DNA of 42,174 nucleotides from Clostridia bacterium (GCA_900768525.1 CAAGDF010000025.1:1-42174), one strand, 5' to 3'; shown: positions 1 to 8,236, counted from the first letter of the stretch. Program-made: numbers and translations. The notes: generated from the letters alone by a model not told the origin.

Positions 1-231
1 ATTAAATATGAGCTTTCCCCTTCGGGGAGAGTGGATTTTACGAGTGGAACGAGTAAAAGACGAGAGAGGATAAAAACGCCAATATTAAACACACAGCTAA
101 TCCAACAATGACTGCGAATTATCAAAACGATCCTCTTCAGTCAACAGTCACTAAAATGTTCCTGTTGACAGCTTCCTCGACAGGGGAAGCCTTATGCGCG
201 AAATATATGTTTATAAAATCAATTAAAACCA
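1..231 (+). repeat. Left copy of MITE-like structured repeat
   Basis: Near-identical to 661-881 in direct orientation. From position 11 it begins AGCTTTCCCC, folds back through TTCG into GGGGA, and then carries a variable hairpin with arms TTTTAC and GTAAAA at about 37-58. GAGAGGAT at 63-71 is complementary to ATCCTCTT at 130-137. It ends near 192 with GGGGAAGCCT, an imperfect inverted copy of the start. Similarity to the second copy continues past 192 to about 230. There is no open frame inside it. Confidence 0.8.
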
Positions 232-232
232 A

Positions 233-601
233 ATGAAATACGAATTCAGCAATCCCGAATTGACTGTTCTTGCTCAGCAACTGCGAAAGAATATGACATC
301 GCAGGAAAGAAAACTGTGGTATGACGGTTTAATAAAATTACCATGGAAATTCCGCAGACAAAAAGTAATAGGGCATTACATTATCGATTTTTATTGCGCG
401 GAAACAAAAATTGCAATAGAGGTAGACGGTTCGCAGCACTATGACGAGAGTGAACAATCAAAAGACAAAGAACGGACTGCGTTTTTAAACGGCAAAGGAA
501 TAACGGTATTAAGATACTCCAATTACGATGTAGATAATCATTTTGACGCGGTATGCACTGATATTTATAATATATTCAGTAAAATCGCCCCGAAAAGCTA
601 A
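233..601 (+). CDS. DUF559 endonuclease-domain protein (Vsr-like fold)
   Basis: This 122-residue protein matches the DUF559 family, small single-domain proteins of the very-short-patch-repair / restriction-endonuclease-like fold. The family hallmarks are visible: an N-terminal RKNMTSQERKLW helix, RFRRQ-type basic residues (FRRQKVIGHYIIDF), then IIDFYC and IEVDGSQH, which supply the acidic and His residues expected at the metal site, and a C-terminal VLRYSN strand. A role in cutting DNA follows from the fold; the substrate is unknown. No Shine-Dalgarno sequence precedes the ATG at 233. The gene sits alone between two direct repeats (1-231 and 661-881), so it looks like cargo of, or a driver for, that repeat rather than part of a host operon. 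Family assignment is firm; the link to the repeat is inference. Confidence 0.85.
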   Translation: MKYEFSNPELTVLAQQLRKNMTSQERKLWYDGLIKLPWKFRRQKVIGHYIIDFYCAETKIAIEVDGSQHYDESEQSKDKERTAFLNGKGITVLRYSNYDVDNHFDAVCTDIYNIFSKIAPKS

Positions 602-660
602 TTTGCCGCACGCCAACACAATCAATTTACGAGTTTTCCCGATTCGGTGCGCGTTGCATG

Positions 661-881
661 ATTAAATATGAGCTTTCCCCTTCGGGGAGAGTGGATTTTA
701 CGAGTGGAACGAGTAAAAGACGAGAGAGGATAAAAACGCAATATTAAACACACAGCTAATCCAACAATGACTGCGAATTATTAAAACAATCCTCTTCAGT
801 CTCGCTAACGCTCGCCAGCTTCCCCGATAGGGGGAAGCCTTAATGCGCAAAATATTTTTTAAAAGTCAATCGCAATCAAAA
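661..881 (+). repeat. Right copy of MITE-like structured repeat
   Basis: The first ~88 bases are identical to position 1 onward; the rest has single-base changes and small indels. It contains the same TTTTAC/GTAAAA hairpin, the GAGAGGAT/ATCCTCTT pairing and the closing GGGGGAAGCCT at 830-840. Together with 1-231 it brackets the DUF559 gene as direct repeats about 660 bp apart. Confidence 0.8.
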
Positions 882-884
882 TAA

Positions 885-980
885 AGCTTTCCCCAATTCG
901 GGGAAAGTGGCGCGTATGCGCCGATAGAGGGCAAAAGAGCCAATATTTAAATCACAGCTTTTGACAAGACCTACAAATTA
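885..980 (+). repeat. Diverged third copy of the same repeat family
   Basis: It starts AAAGCTTTCCCC, has the AATTCGGGGAAAGTGG fold-back and then a different hairpin, GGCGC-gtat-GCGCC, at the place where the first two copies have TTTTAC/GTAAAA, followed by GATAGAGG. The right half is eroded and runs into a terminator. It closely resembles the copy at 8098. Confidence 0.7.
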
Positions 981-981
981 T

Positions 982-1016
982 CCTCCCCATACATTATGCG
1001 GGGATGTTTTTTTTTA
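982..1016 (+). terminator. Rho-independent terminator
   Basis: The stem pairs CCCCAT (985-990) with ATG-C-GGGG (996-1003) and is followed shortly by a run of about ten T. It closes the repeat/DUF559 region before the pilin promoter. Confidence 0.7.
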
Positions 1017-1171
1017 CATTTTACTCTTCAAATTTTAAGTTTCATTTTAACATGTGCGCATATAATAATGTGCGCGCGTAAAAGGTATATACACGAAAAA
1101 CCATCGATAAATCTCAATTAATTAGCTAATTATCAAACATGGGTTATTTTGTCGAATTGAGTTATTTTCAC

Positions 1172-1200
1172 TTGACAAACACAATCAACTATTTTATCAT
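1172..1200 (+). promoter_or_regulatory. Sigma-A promoter of the pseudopilin gene, with a two-hairpin leader
   Basis: TTGACA at 1172-1177 and TATCAT at 1195-1200 are separated by 17 bp. The ~90-nt leader that follows has two hairpins: TCGGGTA (1212-1218) with TACCCGA (1238-1244), and GGGCA (1253-1257) with TGCCC (1270-1274). I could not match it to a cyclic-di-GMP riboswitch core, the class often found ahead of clostridial pili. Confidence 0.75.
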
Positions 1201-1296
1201 TACAGTGAATTTCGGGTATGATCTCTCGTCAGGTATTTACCCGATATAAAAAGGGCAGGTGCGAAAAAATGCCCCAATTTTTACAGGAGAAGTAAA

Positions 1297-3123
1297 ATGA
1301 AAAACGTGAAAATTCGCCGTAAAGGCAGAGGCTTCACGCTGGTGGAACTGGTTATCGTAATTGCGGTAATAGCAGTTCTTTCGGCTGTGCTGATTCCTGT
1401 CTTCGGCAATGTAATTACAAGTGCAAAAGTTGCGGCGTTGCGTGCGAATATCGTTACGTTGAATTCCAACTTGATGCTTCGTGCCATAAAGGACGATAAC
1501 CGTTCAAGCTATTCGGCAGAAGAGATTAACAAAATTCTGGACGATATGGATTTCGATCTTGAAAATACACCGAAAGGTTATTCAATCTGGTATGATCAGT
1601 CTATCAACAATCTTCGCTTATTAAAAAACGACAGTGCGTTCTCGCCAACCCCCTCGGGTACGGAGGCGGGTGTTCGTAAGGCGTATGCCGCAAACGATGA
1701 AATCGAAACAGGTAACAGGACGGTAGAAGCTCTTAACCCATACAACCGTAATTTGTTTTATATTGATAGAACCGACAAAACAATAACCGATATTCTTAAA
1801 GAAGTCAAGGGTGACGTAGTATCGGGTGTAAAGCAACCCGGTTTGATTGCGAAGACCGAATCGGAAAACCCTTCTTCGACATCGGCGGAAAGAGCTGCAA
1901 AAATTTCCAAGGCTTTTACTGACAAATATAAAGAACTTGCCAAGGCTTTAAAAATCGAAAATCAAAGCGAAGCTTTAATCGCATCGTTTGGTTTTGATAA
2001 CACTCTGTTTTTCGGCGAATCTGAATTGTATTTGCCTGCTCTTAGCACGGCGACGCAAAATTCTACCGTAGATTGTAAAAACGCGTTGATAGACGGCTCT
2101 GTAACGGAAATAAGGACACAGAAACTTCAAAGAACATCCGACAAAGATAGTGTTGAAATCAATATGACTGTTTCAATTATCGTACCCGGCAAGGTTGGCT
2201 TTATCGAAAGTTCGGTGTTTGCTTCGATAGGAACAAGTTCTACGACCAAAGTTACGGTCGAAATCAATCCTGGCACCACAGTAATTGATACCGGCGTCAC
2301 CGGTGCTACCGTGACAGTTAAAAACTACAACACTATTCTGGATGAGAATTCGGTTAAGTATACCGATGCGAATATCGTTTACGGCAGAGATTATGAATGC
2401 GTTTATTCCGATACCTGTCAATACTTCTATATGAGTGCAAACGGTATCTGGCAAACGGCAAATCTTGAGTCAGGTAAGAGTCTTAATGACGTTCAGTCCG
2501 GCGCAATGGTTAAATATCTCGCTCCGGAGTTTGTTATTCATAACGAAGAAAACGTAAACGGGTTCTTCAGTAAAGTCACTTCGTTAGATAGGCTTTATCT
2601 TAGCAGTAATAAAGTTGGTTATCTCACTAAATATACTGCGATTGTTCTTCTCGTAGATGATGGAGTAACCAAGGGTTACAAGTTCTCTAATATTGGTTAT
2701 ATGACTAACCTTAACGCTTATACGTTTGAAAGTTATGATCCGATTAAACATACAGGGCGAACTGATCCGTTCCAAAATGATAAGGCTAGAATAGAAATCA
2801 GACTTCCTGAAGGAGCAACGTCACTTTATAACTATAAAGATCGTTTGTCGGTCAAGATAAATTACAAACCGGTTATAAACACTTATTCAAAACAGCTTTT
2901 GGATGACGGAACGCCGTACTACATTCAATCGCATAGCGAGCCGGGTTCTTTAATTGAAGCGGCTGATACAACCTTTACTGACGGTAAGTTTGTTCTTGAA
3001 TTTGATTGTCCCACTGTTATGGAAGATTATTCGACACTGACAGGTCAAATTGAAAGTGTTGAGGTGTATTACAAAACGCTTAATAACGAACAAAAGCTAA
3101 TTCTTGTTCGTAAGTATAACTGA
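1297..3123 (+). CDS. Large pseudopilin-like protein with type IV prepilin N-terminus
   Basis: The 608-residue protein opens with a class III signal peptide: a basic leader ending in Gly12, then Phe13-Thr-Leu-Val-Glu17, then a ~20-residue hydrophobic helix. This is the prepilin peptidase cleavage and methylation site with the conserved Glu at +5. Ordinary pilins are 120-200 residues; here about 570 residues follow the helix, with no domain I recognise and much beta-type sequence. It is probably inserted in the membrane or a pseudopilus with a large extracellular head. The start is supported by AGGAGA eight bases upstream. It shares an operon with the lipoprotein at 3196 (72-bp gap). No pilus assembly ATPase, platform protein or peptidase gene is nearby, so assembly must depend on genes elsewhere. 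Confidence 0.8.
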   Translation: MKNVKIRRKGRGFTLVELVIVIAVIAVLSAVLIPVFGNVITSAKVAALRANIVTLNSNLMLRAIKDDNRSSYSAEEINKILDDMDFDLENTPKGYSIWYDQSINNLRLLKNDSAFSPTPSGTEAGVRKAYAANDEIETGNRTVEALNPYNRNLFYIDRTDKTITDILKEVKGDVVSGVKQPGLIAKTESENPSSTSAERAAKISKAFTDKYKELAKALKIENQSEALIASFGFDNTLFFGESELYLPALSTATQNSTVDCKNALIDGSVTEIRTQKLQRTSDKDSVEINMTVSIIVPGKVGFIESSVFASIGTSSTTKVTVEINPGTTVIDTGVTGATVTVKNYNTILDENSVKYTDANIVYGRDYECVYSDTCQYFYMSANGIWQTANLESGKSLNDVQSGAMVKYLAPEFVIHNEENVNGFFSKVTSLDRLYLSSNKVGYLTKYTAIVLLVDDGVTKGYKFSNIGYMTNLNAYTFESYDPIKHTGRTDPFQNDKARIEIRLPEGATSLYNYKDRLSVKINYKPVINTYSKQLLDDGTPYYIQSHSEPGSLIEAADTTFTDGKFVLEFDCPTVMEDYSTLTGQIESVEVYYKTLNNEQKLILVRKYN

Positions 3124-3195
3124 TAGTTAATAATCGGGCATTGTTCCGTTTATTATAAAAGAAGATTTAAAATCTTAAAATTTTAAGGAGAAAAA

Positions 3196-4953
3196 ATGAA
3201 AAACAAGATCAGATTGATAGTTGTTCTATCATTGGTAACAATCGTTGCCGCGTTGTTCAGTGGTTGCTTTTTAAGCAATTTCAACAGGGTAAAATCTATT
3301 TCACTTGTCGGTACGCCCAAAACAACATATTATGTTGGTGATAGTTTTGATGCCGCAGGTTTAAAAATTCAAATTAACTATGTTAATGAAAGTCAAGAAC
3401 CGAAGTTAAAAGAATTAACTGAAAAAGATTTCAATATTGAGTTTAAAAGTGATAAAGTCGGAACTTATAAATGTACTATTACGTTAAATGATAATGCAAA
3501 CATAAGCATATCTTTCGATTACAGTGTAGTTGAAAGAACGAGTGCGTTTACCGAAGGTGATGGTTCGCAAAGTTCTCCTTATGTAATATATACTGCCGAA
3601 CAATTTACACATATCGGTGAAGAAAACGGCGCATATTATAAATTGGGAAAGAATATCAATTTTGTTGAAGAAAATGTTGCGGCTAAAAAGTTTGCAAGAT
3701 TGAACAGTGATGGCGTTTATGCGCTTGATAGCAATTCTTGGAATGGTTATGCTTCGTCTTTGTATCAAAGTGAGGAACCTAGGGAATATCAGTTAGGTGA
3801 AAAAAAGGTTACCAAAGATGCTGGTATTGTTTTCAACTCATTTGTTCTTGATGGCAATGGTTATGACGTTTCTTTCGGCGGAAATGATGTTTCTTTGACA
3901 GGTGGTGTAGAAACCTCTTTGTTTACGTCCGCATATAATGCTACGGTAAAAAATCTTAATGTTAAGTTCTTGCCTGGCTCCAAGGCATGTACGATTTTTA
4001 ACTGGGTGTATGGTGATTTAGTTTGCGAAAACATAACGATTTCCGGATCGGTTGATTATTCGGCTGGTTCCTATAACCAAGGTGTTTTGGCTTATTATGA
4101 TTATTATGCTCAATCTATAACAGCAAAGAATGTTGTTAATAAAGTCAATATCAAAATGGAATATAACTATGACGGTGTTTTCGTAGGTTATGCGAAGAAC
4201 GTATATAAATATCCCGTTAAGACTTATAACTTTATTAATTGTAAGAATGAAGGAAACATTTCCGGTCTTGCGTTTGGTATGCTCGTTGGGCACACAGGTT
4301 CGGCAAATGAATTAAAGAACACACTTCTAAAAATAAATGCCATTAATTTTGAAAACACAGGCAAAGTTGTTGCGTTTGCTTTTGGTTCTGTAGGCTATGA
4401 TCCAACTTTAGTTGGTTTTTGGGGTAAGAGAGAGTTTGCTAATGATTATATAGTAATCAATGAAGAAAATTGCAATGGTATAAGCGAAACGTCTGAACAA
4501 GTTAATATACTTGGTTCTCTTGTCATTGAAAATGGTTTAGATAAGACTTTTGTAAACAATAATGGTGTTGTCGAACTTTCCGAAAAAGCAAAAGCTCTTC
4601 TCGAAGAAAATAATTACACTCTTAAGTCATACATTAGCGTATCGGCAAGTTATAAAAATGAAAAAGGTGGATATGATGGTTCTACATATTTCTCCACAAA
4701 AATGTTAGAAAATCAAAAATATCCTTACGTACTTGTTGAACAAGATAAAACAAAAGTTGGTGATGGTGCAACCTTAACGGTTGATCTTGATAATAATACT
4801 ATTATTGCTAATGGTAAATCAGGTGATACGGTATACACGTTGAGTACTTCTGAAGCTGCAAGAAAATATAATTTATTCTATATTGTTTATGACAGTAATG
4901 GCAATGTAGTTAATGCGTATAAAGTACTTTACAAAAATATTCAAAACGCTTAA
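3196..4953 (+). CDS. Surface lipoprotein with N-terminal bacterial Ig-like domain
   Basis: The 585-residue protein has a type II signal peptide with lipobox Leu20-Phe-Ser-Gly-Cys24, so Cys24 should be lipidated and the protein held on the outer face of the membrane. Residues ~32-110 fit a bacterial Ig-like fold (YYVGDSFDAAGLKIQINY and a closing strand ending VVERT). The middle is Gly/Asn/Tyr-rich with repeated beta-strand patterns such as FENTGKVVAF, resembling GLUG-like or right-handed beta-helix surface proteins. The SD AAGGAG lies six bases before the ATG. The gene is more AT-rich than the housekeeping genes downstream, consistent with accessory surface genes. It probably works with the preceding pseudopilin-like protein at the cell surface. 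Substrate and partner are unknown. Confidence 0.75.
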   Translation: MKNKIRLIVVLSLVTIVAALFSGCFLSNFNRVKSISLVGTPKTTYYVGDSFDAAGLKIQINYVNESQEPKLKELTEKDFNIEFKSDKVGTYKCTITLNDNANISISFDYSVVERTSAFTEGDGSQSSPYVIYTAEQFTHIGEENGAYYKLGKNINFVEENVAAKKFARLNSDGVYALDSNSWNGYASSLYQSEEPREYQLGEKKVTKDAGIVFNSFVLDGNGYDVSFGGNDVSLTGGVETSLFTSAYNATVKNLNVKFLPGSKACTIFNWVYGDLVCENITISGSVDYSAGSYNQGVLAYYDYYAQSITAKNVVNKVNIKMEYNYDGVFVGYAKNVYKYPVKTYNFINCKNEGNISGLAFGMLVGHTGSANELKNTLLKINAINFENTGKVVAFAFGSVGYDPTLVGFWGKREFANDYIVINEENCNGISETSEQVNILGSLVIENGLDKTFVNNNGVVELSEKAKALLEENNYTLKSYISVSASYKNEKGGYDGSTYFSTKMLENQKYPYVLVEQDKTKVGDGATLTVDLDNNTIIANGKSGDTVYTLSTSEAARKYNLFYIVYDSNGNVVNAYKVLYKNIQNA

Positions 4954-4987
4954 TTAACAGAATAGAACTACTTAAGTAGTTTACCGG

Positions 4988-5029
4988 GCTGCCGAGGAAA
5001 GTTTTTCTCGGCAGCTTTTTTATTTTTTT
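4988..5029 (+). terminator. Strong rho-independent terminator
   Basis: GCTGCCGAG (4988-4996) pairs perfectly with CTCGGCAGC (5007-5015) across an 11-nt loop and is followed by TTTTTTATTTTTTT. It ends the pseudopilin-lipoprotein operon. Confidence 0.9.
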
Positions 5030-5030
5030 C

Positions 5031-5232
5031 TCCCGTCATCCTGAGCCTGCTTATATACTCAACTTACGAAGGATCCAGCCGTAAGGCGTACGCCGATAGC
5101 AATCAACTCACGAGCCTTCTCCTTCGGAGCATTTCCCCCGCAAAACGGGGGAATTGCCCGCTCGGGGAAGCCTCGTGCGGCGCTGACGCGCCCGGATGTT
5201 TTGACTGCGCTAACGCTCCGCTCAACACGACG
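5031..5232. repeat. Block of dispersed intergenic repeats
   Basis: First comes a copy of the GTCATCCTGAG...GAAGGATCCAGCCG element (5031-5090), also present near 29664 and 31056. It is followed by a short member of the AGCYTTCCCC family: CGAGCCTTCTCC at about 5110, an internal TTCCCCCGCAAAACGGGGGAA hairpin, and GGGGAAGCCT ending near 5172. No gene is seen in 4954-5424 beyond these repeats, the terminator and the pcrA promoter. Confidence 0.7.
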
Positions 5233-5336
5233 GTGAAAAAATGACGAGTTATCTTTTAGTCAACGCCCAAAAACTACCCTGATAGCACATTTTTATTCCT
5301 GCGGAAAAAATCTTGCGGTTTTTTTAAAAGATTGTA

Positions 5337-5365
5337 TTTACAAAAAACACAAATTATGGTATAAT
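5337..5365 (+). promoter_or_regulatory. Sigma-A promoter of pcrA
   Basis: TTTACA (5337-5342), a 17-bp spacer and a perfect TATAAT (5360-5365). Transcription should begin near 5372, so an ATG at 5374 would lie essentially at the RNA 5' end. This favours the ATG at 5425. Confidence 0.85.
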
Positions 5366-5424
5366 GAATACCTATGGTGTGGTGTGAACCCCACCGACAA
5401 AAGATTAAAGGACGGTGCCGTGAA

Positions 5425-7818
5425 ATGACGAAAATACTTGACGGGCTTAACGAACAACAAAAAGAAGCGGTGCTGGATACCGAGGGCTACGTCCTTGTTT
5501 TTGCCGGTGCGGGTAGCGGAAAAACCCGTGTTTTAACCTCGCGCATTGCCTATCTGGTAGAGGAAAAGGGCGTTCGTCCGTCCAACATTCTTGCGATAAC
5601 GTTTACGAACAAGGCGGCTGACGAGATGAAAACCCGACTTGTGGACATGTTAAGCGATATCGGCGGCATGTGGGTTTCTACCATACACAGCATGTGCGTA
5701 AAGATTTTGCGAACCAACGCAAGTCGGCTGGACGGGTACGACGCGAACTTTTCCATTTACAGCGAAATCGATAAGACAAACGTATTAAAGCGCATTTTGC
5801 AGTCGATGAATTTAGAGGCGGATAAATACATTAAAAATGCCAAATACTATATATCCGACTGCAAGAATAAAGATATCTCGCCCGAGGAATTCAAGCGCAC
5901 TTGCATGGTCGCAGATGCCGGCACGTATGCGCAAATTTATTATGTTTACGACGAGGAATTAAAGCGTTCCAACGCTTTCGATTTTGACGATTTACTAGTC
6001 AAAACCTATCATCTTTTAAGCGACGATGCCGAAGTGCGCGAGTATTACTCGCAAAAATTTCAATACATTCATATAGACGAGTTTCAGGACACCAACGAAA
6101 TTCAAATGTCGATTGCCCGAATGCTCAGCGCGGGGCACGGCAATTTGTTCGTGGTAGGCGATGACGATCAGAGTATTTACGGCTGGCGCGGTGCGGAAAT
6201 CAAGAATATTCTCGATTTCGAGCGCACTTTTCGCGGCGCAAAAGTGCATAAGTTAGAGCAAAACTACCGTTCGACCAAAAACATATTAAAACTTGCCAAC
6301 AAGATTATTGCGGGTAACTCGGTAAGAAAGCAAAAAAAACTTTGGACGGATAACGACGACGGCGAGAAAGTCGAGGTCAAAATCGCCCCCGACGGCGAGG
6401 AAGAGGCAACGTACGTTGCCTTGAAAATTCGTCAAGCCATAAATCAAGGCGCGTCTCCGCGGGATTTTGCGGTGCTTATGCGCGTAAATGCCTTGTCGCG
6501 CGGGTTCGAGCAAGAATTCATAAAATACGGCATACCGTATAAAGTTTTCGGCGGGTTCAAGTTCTTCGAACGTAAAGAAATCAAGGATTTGGCGGCATAT
6601 TTCCGTGTTTTAACAAACCCGCTCGATAACGAGAGTTTGCTCAGAATTATCAACGTGCCCAAGCGCGGCATAGGCGATAAGACGATCGAAACCCTGCGCG
6701 CATACGCTACCGACTACGATTTGAGCATTTTCGACGGGCTTTGCGATGCCGACAAGTTGCCTTTATCTGCCTCGGCGCGCAACAAACTGACCGATTTTCG
6801 CAAACTGATAAGCAAGCTGACAACGGCAACGCAGGTTATGCCTTTGCGTGATATTTTTAACGAAGTTGTGGAAAAAACTGCGTTTTTGTCGCAGTTCGAC
6901 GAGAATACCGAGGAAAACCACAGCAAAAAGATGAACGTCAGCGAATTTCAGAACTCAATCGAGGAATTCGCCAAGCTCAACGACGGCGCGTCGCTTTCGG
7001 ACTATCTTAATTCTATCACGTTGTCCAGCGATACCGACGAGATCGAGGACGGCAATTTTGTTTCGATTGCGACCATTCATGCGGTAAAAGGTTTGGAATT
7101 CCCCACGGTTTTTGTAAGCGGGCTTGAAGAGGGGATTTTTCCGCTCTCCCGCGCATCGGAAAACATTTCCGATATGGAAGAAGAACGCCGTCTTATGTAC
7201 GTCGCTATCACCCGTGCGGAGAAAAAGTTATATTTAACCCGTGCGCAAAACCGATTTTTATACGGCAAGCGTCAGTATATGGACCAAAGCACGTTCTTAA
7301 AAGAAATCGCCCCGGAGCCGAAAAAATTTCAACGCCCGTCGTACGATTCCTTTTCGGACGACGGCTATCGTTCGCGTTCGGACGGCGGTTACGGCGGCGG
7401 TTATAGCGGCGGATATAATAGCGGTTACGGCTCGCGCGGGTATGGTAATTACGGCGAAAAGTCGGGCTATAGGTCGAATAACGGCAGTTTCGGGCGTTTG
7501 GCGGACGATTACGTTCCCGATTATGGCTCGCAGGAGAACGCCGCGCCGACCTCGTCGGGCATAGGCTCGTCGGGCTTTTCGGCGGGCGGTGCAAAAAAGA
7601 TGTTTCAGTCCGGAGCAAAGCCGACATTGCAAAAATCGGCAGGCAAGGATATGTCCGGTTATCGCGCGGGCGCAAAAGTCCGCCATGTCAAATTCGGCGA
7701 GGGTACTATCGTCAGCGTCAGCGGCGAGGGCAAGAATTTCATCGCCGTCGTTGCATTCCCCGGTATCGGCATAAAGTCCTTAGCCGTGGCATACGCCCCG
7801 ATGGACTTGATTAAGTAG
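5425..7818 (+). CDS. pcrA: UvrD/PcrA-type ATP-dependent DNA helicase
   Basis: A superfamily 1A 3'-5' helicase of 797 residues from the chosen start, acting in repair and in clearing recombination or transcription intermediates. The motifs appear in order: Q motif LNEQQKEAV (8-16), Walker A AGAGSGKT (27-34), Walker B DEFQDTN (Asp218-Glu219), GDDDQSIYGWRGAE, LEQNYRST, TIHAVKGLEF and VAITRAEKKLYLT. The C-terminus (~743-797) is the Tudor-like PcrA tail beginning VRHVKFGEG, which binds RNA polymerase in relatives. Between helicase and tail lies a Gly/Tyr/Ser-rich linker (~642-740, for example GGYGGGYSGGYNSGYG) far richer in Gly and Tyr than the usual linker. The longer frame from 5374 adds 17 residues but begins at the predicted transcription start; AAAGGA lies upstream of 5425. 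It is monocistronic, with repeats on both sides. Confidence 0.93.
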   Translation: MTKILDGLNEQQKEAVLDTEGYVLVFAGAGSGKTRVLTSRIAYLVEEKGVRPSNILAITFTNKAADEMKTRLVDMLSDIGGMWVSTIHSMCVKILRTNASRLDGYDANFSIYSEIDKTNVLKRILQSMNLEADKYIKNAKYYISDCKNKDISPEEFKRTCMVADAGTYAQIYYVYDEELKRSNAFDFDDLLVKTYHLLSDDAEVREYYSQKFQYIHIDEFQDTNEIQMSIARMLSAGHGNLFVVGDDDQSIYGWRGAEIKNILDFERTFRGAKVHKLEQNYRSTKNILKLANKIIAGNSVRKQKKLWTDNDDGEKVEVKIAPDGEEEATYVALKIRQAINQGASPRDFAVLMRVNALSRGFEQEFIKYGIPYKVFGGFKFFERKEIKDLAAYFRVLTNPLDNESLLRIINVPKRGIGDKTIETLRAYATDYDLSIFDGLCDADKLPLSASARNKLTDFRKLISKLTTATQVMPLRDIFNEVVEKTAFLSQFDENTEENHSKKMNVSEFQNSIEEFAKLNDGASLSDYLNSITLSSDTDEIEDGNFVSIATIHAVKGLEFPTVFVSGLEEGIFPLSRASENISDMEEERRLMYVAITRAEKKLYLTRAQNRFLYGKRQYMDQSTFLKEIAPEPKKFQRPSYDSFSDDGYRSRSDGGYGGGYSGGYNSGYGSRGYGNYGEKSGYRSNNGSFGRLADDYVPDYGSQENAAPTSSGIGSSGFSAGGAKKMFQSGAKPTLQKSAGKDMSGYRAGAKVRHVKFGEGTIVSVSGEGKNFIAVVAFPGIGIKSLAVAYAPMDLIK

Positions 7819-8097
7819 TTTTTAGGGCTTATTTGCTGCGCATTGCAGCGTTACTGCTTCGGGCAAAAGATTTCGATGACCATATAGGTCTATCTCATCT
7901 TTTTGCGGCATATCTACTTCGCATTGCTGCGTTAACTGCCGTCGTTCCAAGACCATAATGACCACAAAGGTCTATTATGTCCTTCTCGCTCGGCGAGCCT
8001 TGCAATGCTTGTATCTATGCCACAAAATTTTGCCCTTCGCGAGCCTTGCACTGCTTGCATCTAAACCCTAAAAATATTACAGTTTTGCAAAATCAAA
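7819..8097. repeat. Dispersed stem-loop repeats downstream of pcrA
   Basis: The 559-bp gap between pcrA and ligA has no gene. This half holds GCATTGCAGCGTTACTGC (about 7840), related to 29620, and then two copies of a stem-loop: GATgACC-atata-GGTctATC at 7875-7894 and a longer one with arms CATAAT and ATTATG at 7954-7979. A homologous copy at 31173-31198 has arms CACGAT and ATCGTG, so the outer pairs covary. GCATTGCTGCGTTAACTGCC (7921-7940) matches 31140-31160 with few changes. Confidence 0.7.
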
Positions 8098-8236
8098 ATA
8101 AAAGCTTTCCCCAATTCGGGAAAAGTGGCGCGTATGCGCCGATAGAGGATTAAGAAAGCCGATACTAAAAACATAGCTTTTCTAACTATGGCTGCGAATT
8201 ATCAAAACGATCCTCTTCAGTCTAACTAACTTTGCC
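8098..8236 (+). repeat. MITE-like repeat copy upstream of ligA
   Basis: It begins AAAGCTTTCCCC and has the GGCGC-gtat-GCGCC hairpin and GATAGAGGAT. It then matches the DUF559-flanking copies over the GCTGCGAATTATCAAAACGA segment and ATCCTCTTCAGTC, and decays before the closing GGGGAAGCCT. From 8237 to 8377 I see only a CTATAAGTCGATTATCG motif (8277-8293) and the ligA ribosome binding site. Confidence 0.75.

Noticed and set aside
1207..1296. Cyclic-di-GMP riboswitch ahead of the pseudopilin
   Set aside because: The leader is only 90 nt with two simple hairpins and lacks the GEMM core sequences.
5374..5424. Upstream ATG start for pcrA
   Set aside because: It lies about two bases from the predicted transcription start, and the added residues are not conserved PcrA sequence.
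7208..7686. Arg-rich open frames on the minus strand over the PcrA linker
   Set aside because: They are the complement of the Gly/Tyr-rich repeat coding sequence; composition alone explains them.
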